A stretch of 64,000 nt of DNA from positions 682,001 through 746,000 of the forward strand of contig CBDBIG010000003.1 in the NCBI GenBank assembly GCA_965205845.1, read 5' to 3'. The stretch comes from CBDBIG01 sp965205845 [NCBI: bacterium]. GTDB lineage: Bacteria; SAR324. The notes under the pieces were generated by a model, which had not been told where the DNA came from, did no database searches, and worked only from the letters and a program-made list of their open reading frames with translations. The stretch's first letter is position 1; every line of letters starts with the position of its first letter. Of the stretch, positions 36,331-45,509 are shown piece by piece. The translations under genes were made by a program, and so were the position numbers.

Positions 36331-36822
36331 ATGGAACCACCAGGGATTGTTCTGCCCGGAGCACTGCAAGGGGCTTATGCGCATCTTATCACCCACCCCA
36401 GTTATTATTTTTTTTATGGTCTCTATGCCGATTATGTACGTAACAATGCCTGGTTTTCGCTCCGTGAGCGTGCCCAACGCATTGGGCGGATGCTCCATAC
36501 AGTTCGCCCCTTAATGGCCTTAGAACCCGCTTTTCGCAAGAGCTTGCCCATGCGCTTGTTCAGCCGTAGAGAGCGTCTTAAGCTGGGGCATCCGCGCGAT
36601 GTAAGCGTGGCGTGGCGTGGCTTGCAGCAATTGGTTGCCACCTTAGGCACACCTGAGTTCGCGCAGCCGATACGTGAACGAACAAACAACCCGCACCCAG
36701 CAAGGCAAGGGTTAATCGCCCCCAGGGTTCATGTCTTGCATTGCGCCTTGCCGTTACACACACACCAGCCCTTACGCAAGGCACACGCTTTGAGCCCTTT
36801 TTGCTACAGGCTGTTAGCTTAG
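36331..36822 (+). CDS. Hypothetical protein
   Basis: 163-codon frame preceded by a strong AAGGGAGG seven bases before the ATG. The first third is rich in aromatic residues (YAHLITHPSYYFFYGLYADY), and the middle is Arg-rich (RLFSRRERLKLGHPRDVSVAWRG). The last third (NNPHPARQG onward) looks less like coding sequence and overlaps the glnD 3' end by 9 bases, tail to tail. I recognise no family. A good ribosome site is the best argument for it. Confidence 0.5.
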   Translation: MEPPGIVLPGALQGAYAHLITHPSYYFFYGLYADYVRNNAWFSLRERAQRIGRMLHTVRPLMALEPAFRKSLPMRLFSRRERLKLGHPRDVSVAWRGLQQLVATLGTPEFAQPIRERTNNPHPARQGLIAPRVHVLHCALPLHTHQPLRKAHALSPFCYRLLA

Positions 36823-39800
36823 GTTTTGCGATTTGTGTGTTTTGCTATGGCCAAGCACCCGTTGGCAGGCGAGCACAAAAGTGCCATTTTGCAATGCGTG
36901 GTGGCTTTGTGCATCCATGTAAAAATGGTCGCTAATTTCGCGGCCCACATTGGCCAAGGTAGCCTGGGGAACCTCCACTTGAAATGCATCAAACAACTGA
37001 CTTAATTGATAAAAAACAAAAGGCGCATCATGGAGCTGGATATGTATATAAGGCAGCCTTGTGGGTTTACGTTGATATCCTTCGGGGGTTTCTTGGACAG
37101 CGTAGCTTTTATCGTCTGCGGTATAAAAATGAATCCGAGGTTTTGCCCCAGTTGGCGCTGCACGATGAGAAGGAAACGCGTCGACACCTGGTGTACTCGA
37201 ACCCTGATCGACGTCAGGGCTGGGAGACAATGTGGGTGGGGTAAGCAGCGGGGGCGGCACATTGCGAATGCTCCATTCCATGTCACGGTTCCACGATTGG
37301 GGCAAAGAATCGATCGCTGCGGTTTGAAAGGCATAACAATACCCTGTCGCACCCCCTTTAAACCGAACAGGATTAAACTTGCCATTTACAATGTTAATCG
37401 CATGCACGCTGCGGCGGCTGAGTGCATAGGCCACCCGCGTATGCGATTGTTTTAAATTGCGCGTAAAAATTAAAATTTCCGTAAGACCCGTGGCGCTATT
37501 GGGCATCGAATCAACCAGGACATCATGGCTACGAAACCCCTCAAAACGCATGCTTTGCTTGGCCAATATGGCAGGTGGACAGCGCATAAGGTGGCGATTT
37601 GGAAATGCATGAAAAAACCAATCTAACAATGCCCCTTCTTTTTGGCTTAACAACAACAAGGTGGGCTGGGGGAGCAAGGCTTGCATGCGCTCTGCAAAGC
37701 GTTTTTCCAAGTACTGGACTTTTTGGTCGTTTGAATCGCCCATGGTTACCTGCAATTGCAAAGCTTCTAGGTTGGCCACATGCCCTTGCAATTGCTGCCA
37801 TACATCGGGGGCGTGTTGGCGCAAAGGGGCATAAAGGGCAGGTCCCATCCCCTGTTCGATGCATTTTTGCACCATCAGCTGAAAGCGGGTTTCGTATTGT
37901 TGTTCATTTTTTTGCACATCCAAACGCTGGTTAATCAGCTCCAAGGCCTCGTTCTCATTGGGAAAACCACGCATCTCTTCGAGCATCATGCAGGTGCGGG
38001 CAAAACGGTCGCGCAAGGCTTGCTGCTGCGGATAGTGTAAAGGGCCACACGCCCCCAAAGCGGCCAAGTTCATCATAAACAAAAGCAGCAGCGTTTCTAA
38101 GCGTTGTTCAACCAAGGCAAAGCAATGGGCAAGGGCTTCGTCGGTATAGCCCTTGTTGCCAAGCAATACCAAACTGCGGTGATGCAACACCAACAACGTG
38201 GCTTTTTCGCGCATTCCTTGCTGGGTAAACCCCATTTGTGCCATGCCGTGTTGCAAGCATTCGACCCCTGCTTGATGCTGCTTGGCCAGGTCTTCCATCG
38301 CTGCAATGCCACGCGTTCCTTCCAAGTTAGGATGGCTTTCAGGGGCCCCAAAATAGCAGCACACATGCAACAAGGCAGCGCATTTTAAGGCCAAAATATC
38401 CTCATCACGCAACATCTCATGCCACTGGGGGTATTCTTCTGCCAGGGAATTGAGTTCAATTTGGATTTGGGCTAGGGCTAAAAAAGCGGTCTGATGCAAG
38501 GCTGTATGGCTTTGGTAAGGACCTTGTGGGTATTTGCGCGCAGAATCGATGACGGGCAAAAAGCAACCCAGCAAGCTGCTGGTATGCCAATCAAAAGGAT
38601 TGGAGATGGCGCAGGTTTGCTCCAAAATATTCATGGCATGGGGTGCCAGCAAAATCTGCTGCCACCACGTATTTTCCTCGGCTGTAAGCGCAGGCAAAAG
38701 GGTTTTAGCGAGAGGCAGATGGGGAAGAATTTGGCACAAAGCATCTTGCAATGCTGGCGAGAAACACAAACCCGCTTGCGCTGCATGGGCTAGGGTTTCA
38801 AGCAAGGCCATGCGCGTTATGGTAGGTGGCACCAGCACCTTGGGTGTGGCTTTTATCCCTTGGAGTAAAGAGGCTTGCATGGCAGGGGTGGCAACGCCGT
38901 GTGTGGTGGTGGCCTCAATGGCCAAAATATGGCGTTGGGCGGGGTAAATATGGAGGGTTACATGGCTTAGCTGGGTGAGGGTGGTGGGTTCTAACGCGCG
39001 TTGAATCAGGGTTTTGGCGGTATTGTGTGCCTGTTGCAATAGTTGATGCAACAAGCACCACCCTGCTCCAGGGTTGGTGGTGTGCGGGTGCTGTGTAAAG
39101 GGAGGCGGCATGGCCACGCGATTGCGCTTTGCTGCTGCCAAATCAAACAACTGCTGGGAACGTTTGCTACTTTCGTGCTGGGTAAAGTCCGTATGATGGG
39201 CACTATTGGCGGCACGCATCACCCAGGCCAATTCAAGGGTACGCCCTAAATGTGCGCATTCCCATACCGAGAGCAACCCTTTTTTGTGGGCTGTTTGCAG
39301 CAAGCTGGCGGGGTGAAAATTGCCCTGGGAGGATCCCCAGGTGGCACCTGCCAACCACAGGGCGTTTTGAATGGCCCGCAAGCCCCCTTGCCCATTTTTT
39401 AAGCGCAAACCCCCTCCGCCACTGGGCTGCAGAGCAAGAGCGCTGAATTCTTGCATTTTTTTTTCAATGTACGCATTGCTGGGGAAAATATCCCAGACTT
39501 GTTGGCGTAATGCGCTCAAAATACCCACATCCCCCCCAAGGTTACGCCCTTCTAAAATGGAGGTTAAAGTGTGCAAGGTTTTAGGTTTGGTAAAGCGCGA
39601 AAGATCCTCGCCCAGTTCAAAGTACTGGTGGGCAGGGTTAAGGCCTACCGCGCGCAAAATTTCTTGCATCCGCACCACCACCTCACGCAGCAGCAGCGTT
39701 TTTGCAGAGGAATACGCGCGATCGCTCCCCGTGGCACCATGCTCCGCCATGCCATCTTCTTCGAGAACGATACAAGAACCGAGATCAAGGTCGGAATCAA

Positions 39801-40596
39801 AGCACAGTTCGCCGCGTCCATAGCCTCCACGGGCAAACATGCATAGCTGTGCATGAGCCCAGTGTGGTGTGGGTTCCCAATCATTGAGAGCTGCCACGGT
39901 ATTTTCAAGGGCGTGTCGTCGTGCTGCCTCTTGTTTGGCTGCGTTGTTTTTGCGGGCACTTTGCGGTGTTTTTAGGGGCATCGCTTGGCGATTGATGTTG
40001 CTGCGTAAGCGGGCTATGGATACCTCGCGTGAACGGTTGAGGCTCGAGTGACTGCGTATTTTTTTTTGGCGCACGGTCGCCAACCCTTGCTGAGCTTGGG
40101 CAAGCATCACAAAACGCATGGCCTCAAGTTCATTTAGGGCCTGGGTATGTACAAATTGAAGCAGCCCGTCCAATGCCAAGGCCATATCATGAATGGGCGC
40201 CATGGCAATGGGGTGGCTTCGCAGAAAATTTTGGCGTAACGAGGCTTGAATTTTCTTCCAAGCAGCACCGCCTTCACGGGTTAGCAAAGTGGTTCGCGCC
40301 TCGAGCCATTGACACCAGTCGCTTTCGCTGTGGCAGGCCTTTGGCAAGGCTGCTAACTGCTCATCCAAGGTTTGCAGCAATTTTTGGGTGAACGAGACAA
40401 CGGGAGTGCTGGCTGTCGCTTGATAACGTAAACCTTGCAGCAGTTCTGTGAGTGCTTGTTGGGGTTCCATAGAGAGCCATGGGAGTTGGGATGGAGGGGC
40501 ATTTTTAAGAAGCAACACTCTAGCATAAAGTGTACTGTGTTTAAGCATGCTTGGCATTTGCGCCCGTTGTACCCGTGCCCAAACAGGTGCTGACAT
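36814..40596 (-). CDS. glnD: GlnD-type [protein-PII] uridylyltransferase, enlarged, HD motif degenerate
   Basis: 1260 residues against ~860-950 for usual GlnD. The nucleotidyltransferase motif is intact near residues 257-272 (GGYGRGELCFDSDLDL). The HD phosphohydrolase region near residues 690-760 keeps HTALH but reads AALLHVCCYFG where the family has LHDIGKG, so the His-Asp metal pair is lost and UMP removal from PII is probably impaired. Two C-terminal ACT domains are visible: TEILIFTRNLKQSHTRVAYAL, split by a Pro/Ser-rich insert (LLTPPTLSPSPDV), and APFVFYQLSQLFDAFQVE. The ~250-residue N-terminal extension is not recognised. GlnD senses glutamine and sets PII state in nitrogen control. Confidence 0.85.
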   Translation of the reverse strand: MSAPVWARVQRAQMPSMLKHSTLYARVLLLKNAPPSQLPWLSMEPQQALTELLQGLRYQATASTPVVSFTQKLLQTLDEQLAALPKACHSESDWCQWLEARTTLLTREGGAAWKKIQASLRQNFLRSHPIAMAPIHDMALALDGLLQFVHTQALNELEAMRFVMLAQAQQGLATVRQKKIRSHSSLNRSREVSIARLRSNINRQAMPLKTPQSARKNNAAKQEAARRHALENTVAALNDWEPTPHWAHAQLCMFARGGYGRGELCFDSDLDLGSCIVLEEDGMAEHGATGSDRAYSSAKTLLLREVVVRMQEILRAVGLNPAHQYFELGEDLSRFTKPKTLHTLTSILEGRNLGGDVGILSALRQQVWDIFPSNAYIEKKMQEFSALALQPSGGGGLRLKNGQGGLRAIQNALWLAGATWGSSQGNFHPASLLQTAHKKGLLSVWECAHLGRTLELAWVMRAANSAHHTDFTQHESSKRSQQLFDLAAAKRNRVAMPPPFTQHPHTTNPGAGWCLLHQLLQQAHNTAKTLIQRALEPTTLTQLSHVTLHIYPAQRHILAIEATTTHGVATPAMQASLLQGIKATPKVLVPPTITRMALLETLAHAAQAGLCFSPALQDALCQILPHLPLAKTLLPALTAEENTWWQQILLAPHAMNILEQTCAISNPFDWHTSSLLGCFLPVIDSARKYPQGPYQSHTALHQTAFLALAQIQIELNSLAEEYPQWHEMLRDEDILALKCAALLHVCCYFGAPESHPNLEGTRGIAAMEDLAKQHQAGVECLQHGMAQMGFTQQGMREKATLLVLHHRSLVLLGNKGYTDEALAHCFALVEQRLETLLLLFMMNLAALGACGPLHYPQQQALRDRFARTCMMLEEMRGFPNENEALELINQRLDVQKNEQQYETRFQLMVQKCIEQGMGPALYAPLRQHAPDVWQQLQGHVANLEALQLQVTMGDSNDQKVQYLEKRFAERMQALLPQPTLLLLSQKEGALLDWFFHAFPNRHLMRCPPAILAKQSMRFEGFRSHDVLVDSMPNSATGLTEILIFTRNLKQSHTRVAYALSRRSVHAINIVNGKFNPVRFKGGATGYCYAFQTAAIDSLPQSWNRDMEWSIRNVPPPLLTPPTLSPSPDVDQGSSTPGVDAFPSHRAAPTGAKPRIHFYTADDKSYAVQETPEGYQRKPTRLPYIHIQLHDAPFVFYQLSQLFDAFQVEVPQATLANVGREISDHFYMDAQSHHALQNGTFVLACQRVLGHSKTHKSQNLS

Positions 40597-41039
40597 GCTC
40601 TAAGCATCAACCATAGGGTAATCTACGCTTCTTTATGCTAAAATCATGCTACGGCGGCGTTTTAGCAAGGCCGGAATATCCCAAAAAATGCAGTTTTTGT
40701 TGGCTACGTAAAACCACATTTGTGTTACCCTAGATCCTATTAAGGTGTGCTGTGTACGCGGGATTTGATATCGACCCACTTTCTGCCCGTACTAATGTGG
40801 ACGCACCTTGTTTTGCAACCCTCCCAATTGCAACCCTCCCAATTGCATGGCGTGCCAAGGGAATTGGGGATACGACCCTGGCCAAGGCAGCAGGTTGTTG
40901 AGGGTGCTAGGGATTGTGCTTGGGTTGGCGGGGGATGCCTAAATTTTGAACCATTTTTGTGGACTGCCATCCTTTCCGCACCATGGCACGACATAAAAAA
41001 CAACGGGGTTTTGCTATTTTTACACCATTGTCGCTTGTC
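40597..41039. other. Intergenic region upstream of the R-M insertion
   Basis: About 440 bases between glnD (minus) and the duplicated rnr leader. A 15-16-bp tandem repeat (aaccctcccaattgc) occurs twice near 40816-40850. No gene recognised. It presumably holds the glnD promoter. Confidence 0.4.
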
Positions 41040-41218
41040 ACTACCCCCCATGCCCTTAGCCCTTAGATTGACCTTTTTAGAATAAATGCCTTTACAAAGT
41101 ACTTGGCTATGCATAAATACCAAAGCCTTTGTGAGCCTTTTAAAAAAAGCATGAGCAAGCCCTTTGACCCCCGTTAAAAAAACCATCACTCCCCCTCAAA
41201 TTGTTAAAAACTCAGAGA
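41040..41218 (+). repeat. Direct repeat flanking the R-M genes, left copy (rnr 5' end)
   Basis: Matches 43025-43202 base for base over the first ~100 bases, then with scattered changes up to about 41218. It contains the rnr leader and the first ~20 codons. An extra A (atgagcaagccc versus atgagcagccc) puts the copied rnr start out of frame, and that frame ends after eight codons. Confidence 0.93.
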
Positions 41219-42144
41219 AAAAATGGATTAACAAAATCCATACTGGTGATGCGCAAAAAATATTAAGGGACATGCCATCAGATTTTATTGATCTAAGTTT
41301 TTGGTCCCCGCCATATTTTGTAGGTAAGGAGTATGAGAAGTACCTATCTTTTGATGATTGGAAGAGACTGCTTGAAGGGGTTGTTTGTGGGCATGCCCGT
41401 GTTATGAGGGACGGTGCTTTTATGGTGATAAACATCAACGATATTTTATGCTTTCCTGATCCGAGCATGCCTAGGTATATGTCTAACAATATTGGTAATA
41501 AGAGGGTACCCGTCACCAGGCAAGATGCATTAGATGCCAAACGTAAAAACCCTGATGCAAACCGTTATGAACTAGCAAAAATTCTTGGGTGTAGCGAACA
41601 AACTGTACAGCGCAGACTTGAGCATAACAATATACGTGGTGGGAAGCAGGCTACCGCCACAAAAGTTTTGTCAGTAGCTGGAATGCTACAAGCGTGGAGT
41701 GAAGCAGCGGGGCTCTATCTGTATGACCGCCGCATTTGGCATAAAGACCCATGCTGGGCAAATAGCCGATGGCATAGCAATTCATATAGATCGATTGATG
41801 AGTTTGAATATCTTTTCATATTCTGGAAACCAGGCATTGTTGACATTGACCGGTCTCGCCTTAAAAAAAACGAATGGGCTGAATGGGGGTCACGGGGGGT
41901 TTGGAATATAAAATCAATTCGCCACAATAACCGCCATGAGAGTGAATTTCCTGAAATGCTGGCGGAACGAGTTATACGCCTTTTGTCTAATCCTGAAGGT
42001 GTTGTGCTAGACCCGTTTGTTGGTTCCGGCACCACAACTGCCGTTGCCCGCCGCCTCAAACGCAGATATGTTGGCATAGACAGGCTTGATAAATATGCCG
42101 TAATTGCCAGGGATAGAACGAATGCAATCGATAAAACGGATTGA
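41164..42144 (+). CDS. DNA methyltransferase of an SfiI-like type II R-M system
   Basis: Beta-class amino-methyltransferase of 326 residues. The catalytic SPPY is at 48-51, the AdoMet motif VVLDPFVGSGTTT near residue 280, and a helix-turn-helix-like insert (RYELAKILGCSEQTVQRR) sits at about 137-155. SPPY points to N4-cytosine modification. The first ~17 residues (TPVKKTITPPQIVKNSE) come from the duplicated rnr 5' end, and the only usable start in front of the conserved domain is TTG 41164 inside that copy, since a TGA lies at 41152 in frame. The gene overlaps the endonuclease gene by 23 bases. Confidence 0.88.
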   Translation: MTPVKKTITPPQIVKNSEKKWINKIHTGDAQKILRDMPSDFIDLSFWSPPYFVGKEYEKYLSFDDWKRLLEGVVCGHARVMRDGAFMVININDILCFPDPSMPRYMSNNIGNKRVPVTRQDALDAKRKNPDANRYELAKILGCSEQTVQRRLEHNNIRGGKQATATKVLSVAGMLQAWSEAAGLYLYDRRIWHKDPCWANSRWHSNSYRSIDEFEYLFIFWKPGIVDIDRSRLKKNEWAEWGSRGVWNIKSIRHNNRHESEFPEMLAERVIRLLSNPEGVVLDPFVGSGTTTAVARRLKRRYVGIDRLDKYAVIARDRTNAIDKTD

Positions 42145-42763
42145 GGATGCCGAGAGATCTTGCATCAGATTAGTGTCTCGCGCCCTACGAGATTATAGGG
42201 ATAAGGCGGTTGAAATCTTCAGAGAAGAATCCGATAAACCTGGTAATATAGCAGAAGATGTAACAAGGGAAGCTATGGATGCTCTTGGTACGTCACGGGT
42301 TCCGATACGGCTGTATGGTAAAGTTGATGATAAACGTGCCGCGATAGTCTTTTTGTCGGATAGAGAAGTTGAAGTCGCCATGATGGTTGACCCCAAAGCT
42401 GAGAAGGATGGAAATACCGCGACCATTCAAATGTCTCAGACATCAATGCAAATTAGGCAATATAGGCAGGGGGAGGAAATTTGTGTTAATGGTACGCTAC
42501 CGCCGTTTATTGAAAGAGAAGGCAAAAAACTTCAAACCATAACCATAATTGTAAAATATATTTACACCGAAATAACGACGCAGAAGTTTATCTTGGAAAA
42601 GATTAAAGTCGCCTGCATACCTAACGGTCTACTTCAGGAAAGTTACAACCCCAATGCACAAGATGGTTTTTGGAGGGTAGGCCGTAATGCACCTTCATTG
42701 GGGGAGGATTTTCGGGTGCGCCTCTCATTTAGTGATCTTCAAAAAAAGCAGAATGGCGAGTAG
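42122..42763 (+). CDS. SfiI-like type II restriction endonuclease
   Basis: 213 residues from ATG 42122, overlapping the methyltransferase end, so the pair is translationally coupled. The whole length lines up with SfiI as I recall it: an N-terminal helix (IRLVSRALRDYRDKAVEIF), IAEDVTREAMDAL, the catalytic segment MMVDPKAEK (Asp and Lys of a PD-(D/E)xK site; VDAKAS in SfiI), IQMSQTSMQ, then ESYNPNAQDGFWRVGRN and RVRLSFSDLQ. SfiI is a tetramer cutting GGCCN5GGCC. The specificity here is probably the same or close, but untested. An intact catalytic core and length suggest it works. Confidence 0.78.
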   Translation: MQSIKRIEDAERSCIRLVSRALRDYRDKAVEIFREESDKPGNIAEDVTREAMDALGTSRVPIRLYGKVDDKRAAIVFLSDREVEVAMMVDPKAEKDGNTATIQMSQTSMQIRQYRQGEEICVNGTLPPFIEREGKKLQTITIIVKYIYTEITTQKFILEKIKVACIPNGLLQESYNPNAQDGFWRVGRNAPSLGEDFRVRLSFSDLQKKQNGE

Positions 42764-42889
42764 TTGAGGTTTAAACAACTTCCAAATGGCAAATTTGAGG
42801 GGGATATCAGACCATAAGCAAGAACAACTCACCTCAAAACCAATGATAGAGGCAAAACCTCACAGGTATTAACCGTTAAAAGCAAAACG

Positions 42890-42922
42890 TCGGGCAGGCG
42901 TGCGCATGCAAGCCTGCGCCCG
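42890..42922 (+). terminator. Hairpin downstream of the R-M pair
   Basis: Inverted repeat CGGGC-AGGC / GCCTGC-GCCCG around loop gtgcgcatgcaa, with a 2-base bulge, followed by gaaaattt. It is a plausible end of the R-M transcript though the T-run is weak. The rest of 42764-43024 shows no gene; a TATAAT at 43010-43015 could be a new promoter for rnr. Confidence 0.4.
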
Positions 42923-43024
42923 AAAATTTGGCAACATGAATCTTGGATTAGGTCGCGGTGAGAAAAATTAGCGGCGCTTAATAACACAGAAAAAAATGTG
43001 ACTTTGGTATATAATTCCCTCTTA

Positions 43025-43202
43025 ACTACCCCCCATGCCCTTAGCCCTTAGATTGACCTTTTTAGAATAAATGCCTTTACAAAGTACTTGGCTATGCATA
43101 AATACCAAAGCCTTTGTGAGCCTTTTAAAAACAGCATGAGCAGCCCTTTGACCCCCGTTAAAAAAACCGTCCCCCCCCTCGAAATTGTCAAAAATTCAGA
43201 GA
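43025..43202 (+). repeat. Direct repeat flanking the R-M genes, right copy (rnr leader and start)
   Basis: The intact counterpart of 41040-41218, offset by 1985 bases at the left edge and 1984 after the one-base difference. It runs into the functional rnr gene, so this is the original sequence or the copy that kept the gene. Confidence 0.93.
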
Positions 43203-45277
43203 ATAACACATCTGCCCAAGAACAAACATGGGAGGGCCCTTTGTTTGTGCACCCTGGCGGCTTTGGTTTTTTGGAATGCGAGGAACGCCAGGAATCCTTG
43301 TTTATTCCCGCACGTTTTATGAAGGGAGCCCTCGATGGCGACTGGGTGTTGGCGGGGCTCCTTCCGCCCGAAGCTAGGCGCGAGCGTGAGGCTGGGCAAG
43401 TGCTTGAAGTGCTGCGCCGCCGTTGCACCCGATTGGCTGCCCGCTTAGAGTGGGATCAAGGCGAATTATGGGCCCTGCCTTTTAATGCCAAACTCCCCGA
43501 TGTATGGGTAGAACCCGCCAGCATGCCCAAGGCCAAAGATGGCGATGTGGTCGAGGTGGAAATTCACTATTATCCGCAAGATTCGAAAGAGTCCCCCGAA
43601 GGGCGAGTAGCCAAAGCATTACCAAACAAGGACAACCCTTATGCATGGGCGCAGCGGGTTACCCTCGATCTTAATCCACCACTAGAATTTCCTAAAACGT
43701 GCTTGAAAGAGGCCTCCCAAGCCAGCGAGGGCATCACCTATAAAGGGCGTGAAGATTTATGCCATTTGCCTTTTGTTACCATTGATGGCGAGGATGCACG
43801 CGATTTTGACGATGCCATTGCTTGGATAGCCAACAAAGAAGGCAGCCACGCAGGCGGCGTGTTGTATGTGGCCATTGCTGATGTGGCAGAATTGGTGGCA
43901 CCCCGAAGTGCTATGGATGAGGAGGCCTGTACACGCGGATTTAGTTATTATTATCCGACCCACATGGTGCCCATGTTACCCGAGCGTCTGTGCACCGATT
44001 TATGCAGCCTACGCCCCCAGGTAGCACGCCACACCCTTACTTGCGAAATGCATTTGGATGCCCTGGGCAACACCCTGCAAAGCCGCGTGTTTGAAAGCGT
44101 GATTGAAAGCCGTGCAAGGCTAACCTATGCCCAAGTGATGCAATTATTTGAGACACAGCGCGCCAGCGGCCCCATTACCCAAGAAATCGCCAAGATGCTG
44201 TTCCGCTTGCGCCCTATGGCAAAAATCATGGAGCACATGCGTCAAAACCGTGGTGGGCTTCGCTTTACTTTTCCTGAAAGGCGCTTTGAAATCAACGACC
44301 AAGGGATGCCCGTCAACATTCACTTGGCATGGCCCAGCGAGAGCACCAAACTCATTGAACAGTGCATGCTTCAGGCGAACGAGGCGGTGGCAGAATACGC
44401 AGCCCAGCAAAAACTCCCGTTTTTACGTCGTGTACACGAAGCCCCTGCGGCCGATGCCTTGGCCACCTTGCAAGAAAATTTGGGCGCTTTTGGGATTCCT
44501 ATCTCCCCCAAAGGGCTCGCCACCCCCGGGGTTTTGGGGCAGGTGCTTAAAGCCATTGCAAAGCACGATGCCCAAGAACGCCTCGAAATCATGGTGCTGC
44601 GCGCGTTGAAGCAAGCGCGCTATGCCGCGACATCTTTAGGGCATTTTGCCTTGGGCGCCCAGCATTACGCACATTTTACCTCGCCCATTCGACGCTACCC
44701 CGACCTGTTGCTTCACCGCGTGCTTAAAGCCCATTTGCGCAAAGCCCCCAAAATCCCCCAGCTCCCTTCCCATGCGGGTTCGTTACTTTCCCAAGCGGAA
44801 CGCGTGGCCGATGAAGCGAGTGGGCGCGTGAACAAGCTGTTTCAGGTGTTGTATATGGAAGGCTACCTTGGTAAAAGTTTTATGGCGACTGTGGCCAATA
44901 TTTCCGACCAAGGGGCATGGCTGCGCTTACAAGACCCACCCGTTGAAGGCTTGCTCCCCTTGGTGCTTTTTCCCAAACAAACGCGCTACCAACAAGATGG
45001 CAAGTGTATTCTTGTGCCCAAGCAGCCAGCCATCGAAATTGGAACCTTGCTCGAATGCCAGCTGGTGCATGCCGAGCGCCAAAGCTATAGCCTTGAATTT
45101 TTGTACGTTAAGCAGGTACCGTCCGCCGATCCCCCCAAAAAGCGAGCACTAAAACCGCCCAGCCCCGTGCTAAAAAAAAGAGCAAAAAGAGCCATCCCCA
45201 AAAGAATGCAGGCCTATAAGGGGAAGGGCACCCCCCATCCATCCCTAGCCTTATTTCGTTCTGGGGATACGCCATAA
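43136..45277 (+). CDS. rnr: Ribonuclease R (RNB family exoribonuclease)
   Basis: 3'-5' exoribonuclease of 713 residues from ATG 43136. The order is a cold-shock/OB region near residues 35-80 (GPLFVHPGGFGFLE), the RNB catalytic domain with the metal-binding acidic cluster DGEDARDFDDAI, SYYYPTHMVPMLPERLCTDL and HYAHFTSPIRRYPDLLLHR, an S1 domain (GAWLRLQDPPVEGLLPL), and a Lys-rich tail. It degrades structured RNA and helps rRNA quality control. The start is uncertain: in-frame TTG 43088 and ATG 43094 lie upstream inside the repeated leader. No strong ribosome site is seen. Confidence 0.94.
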   Translation: MSSPLTPVKKTVPPLEIVKNSENNTSAQEQTWEGPLFVHPGGFGFLECEERQESLFIPARFMKGALDGDWVLAGLLPPEARREREAGQVLEVLRRRCTRLAARLEWDQGELWALPFNAKLPDVWVEPASMPKAKDGDVVEVEIHYYPQDSKESPEGRVAKALPNKDNPYAWAQRVTLDLNPPLEFPKTCLKEASQASEGITYKGREDLCHLPFVTIDGEDARDFDDAIAWIANKEGSHAGGVLYVAIADVAELVAPRSAMDEEACTRGFSYYYPTHMVPMLPERLCTDLCSLRPQVARHTLTCEMHLDALGNTLQSRVFESVIESRARLTYAQVMQLFETQRASGPITQEIAKMLFRLRPMAKIMEHMRQNRGGLRFTFPERRFEINDQGMPVNIHLAWPSESTKLIEQCMLQANEAVAEYAAQQKLPFLRRVHEAPAADALATLQENLGAFGIPISPKGLATPGVLGQVLKAIAKHDAQERLEIMVLRALKQARYAATSLGHFALGAQHYAHFTSPIRRYPDLLLHRVLKAHLRKAPKIPQLPSHAGSLLSQAERVADEASGRVNKLFQVLYMEGYLGKSFMATVANISDQGAWLRLQDPPVEGLLPLVLFPKQTRYQQDGKCILVPKQPAIEIGTLLECQLVHAERQSYSLEFLYVKQVPSADPPKKRALKPPSPVLKKRAKRAIPKRMQAYKGKGTPHPSLALFRSGDTP

Positions 45278-45388
45278 GCGGTTCTTTTCAGCCTTGCCCG
45301 CAAAGGCTGGCCCAGCCACCACAACCATGGCAGTAGATCCTATTTAGAACGCAAACAAGAAGGCAATCTGCCACCAACCACTAGGGTT

Positions 45389-45509
45389 GTGCCCATTCAC
45401 ATGCTTTGCCACCACTAAGGACAATGGCGCAAAAAAGCGGGTGTGCCCATTCACATGGTTTTACACTGGTCAAAATTTAATGGTTGTGCCCATTCACATG
45501 CTTTGCCAC
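45389..45509 (+). repeat. Left-end motif copies of the Mu-like element (three)
   Basis: gtgcccattcacatg starts at 45389, 45443 and 45486. The first and third continue ctttgccac, the second gttttacac. Such clusters resemble transposase-binding sites L1-L3 of Mu. Confidence 0.75.

Noticed and set aside
41196-41540. Minus-strand frame of 114 codons inside the methyltransferase gene
   Set aside because: Shadow of the methyltransferase; no independent evidence.
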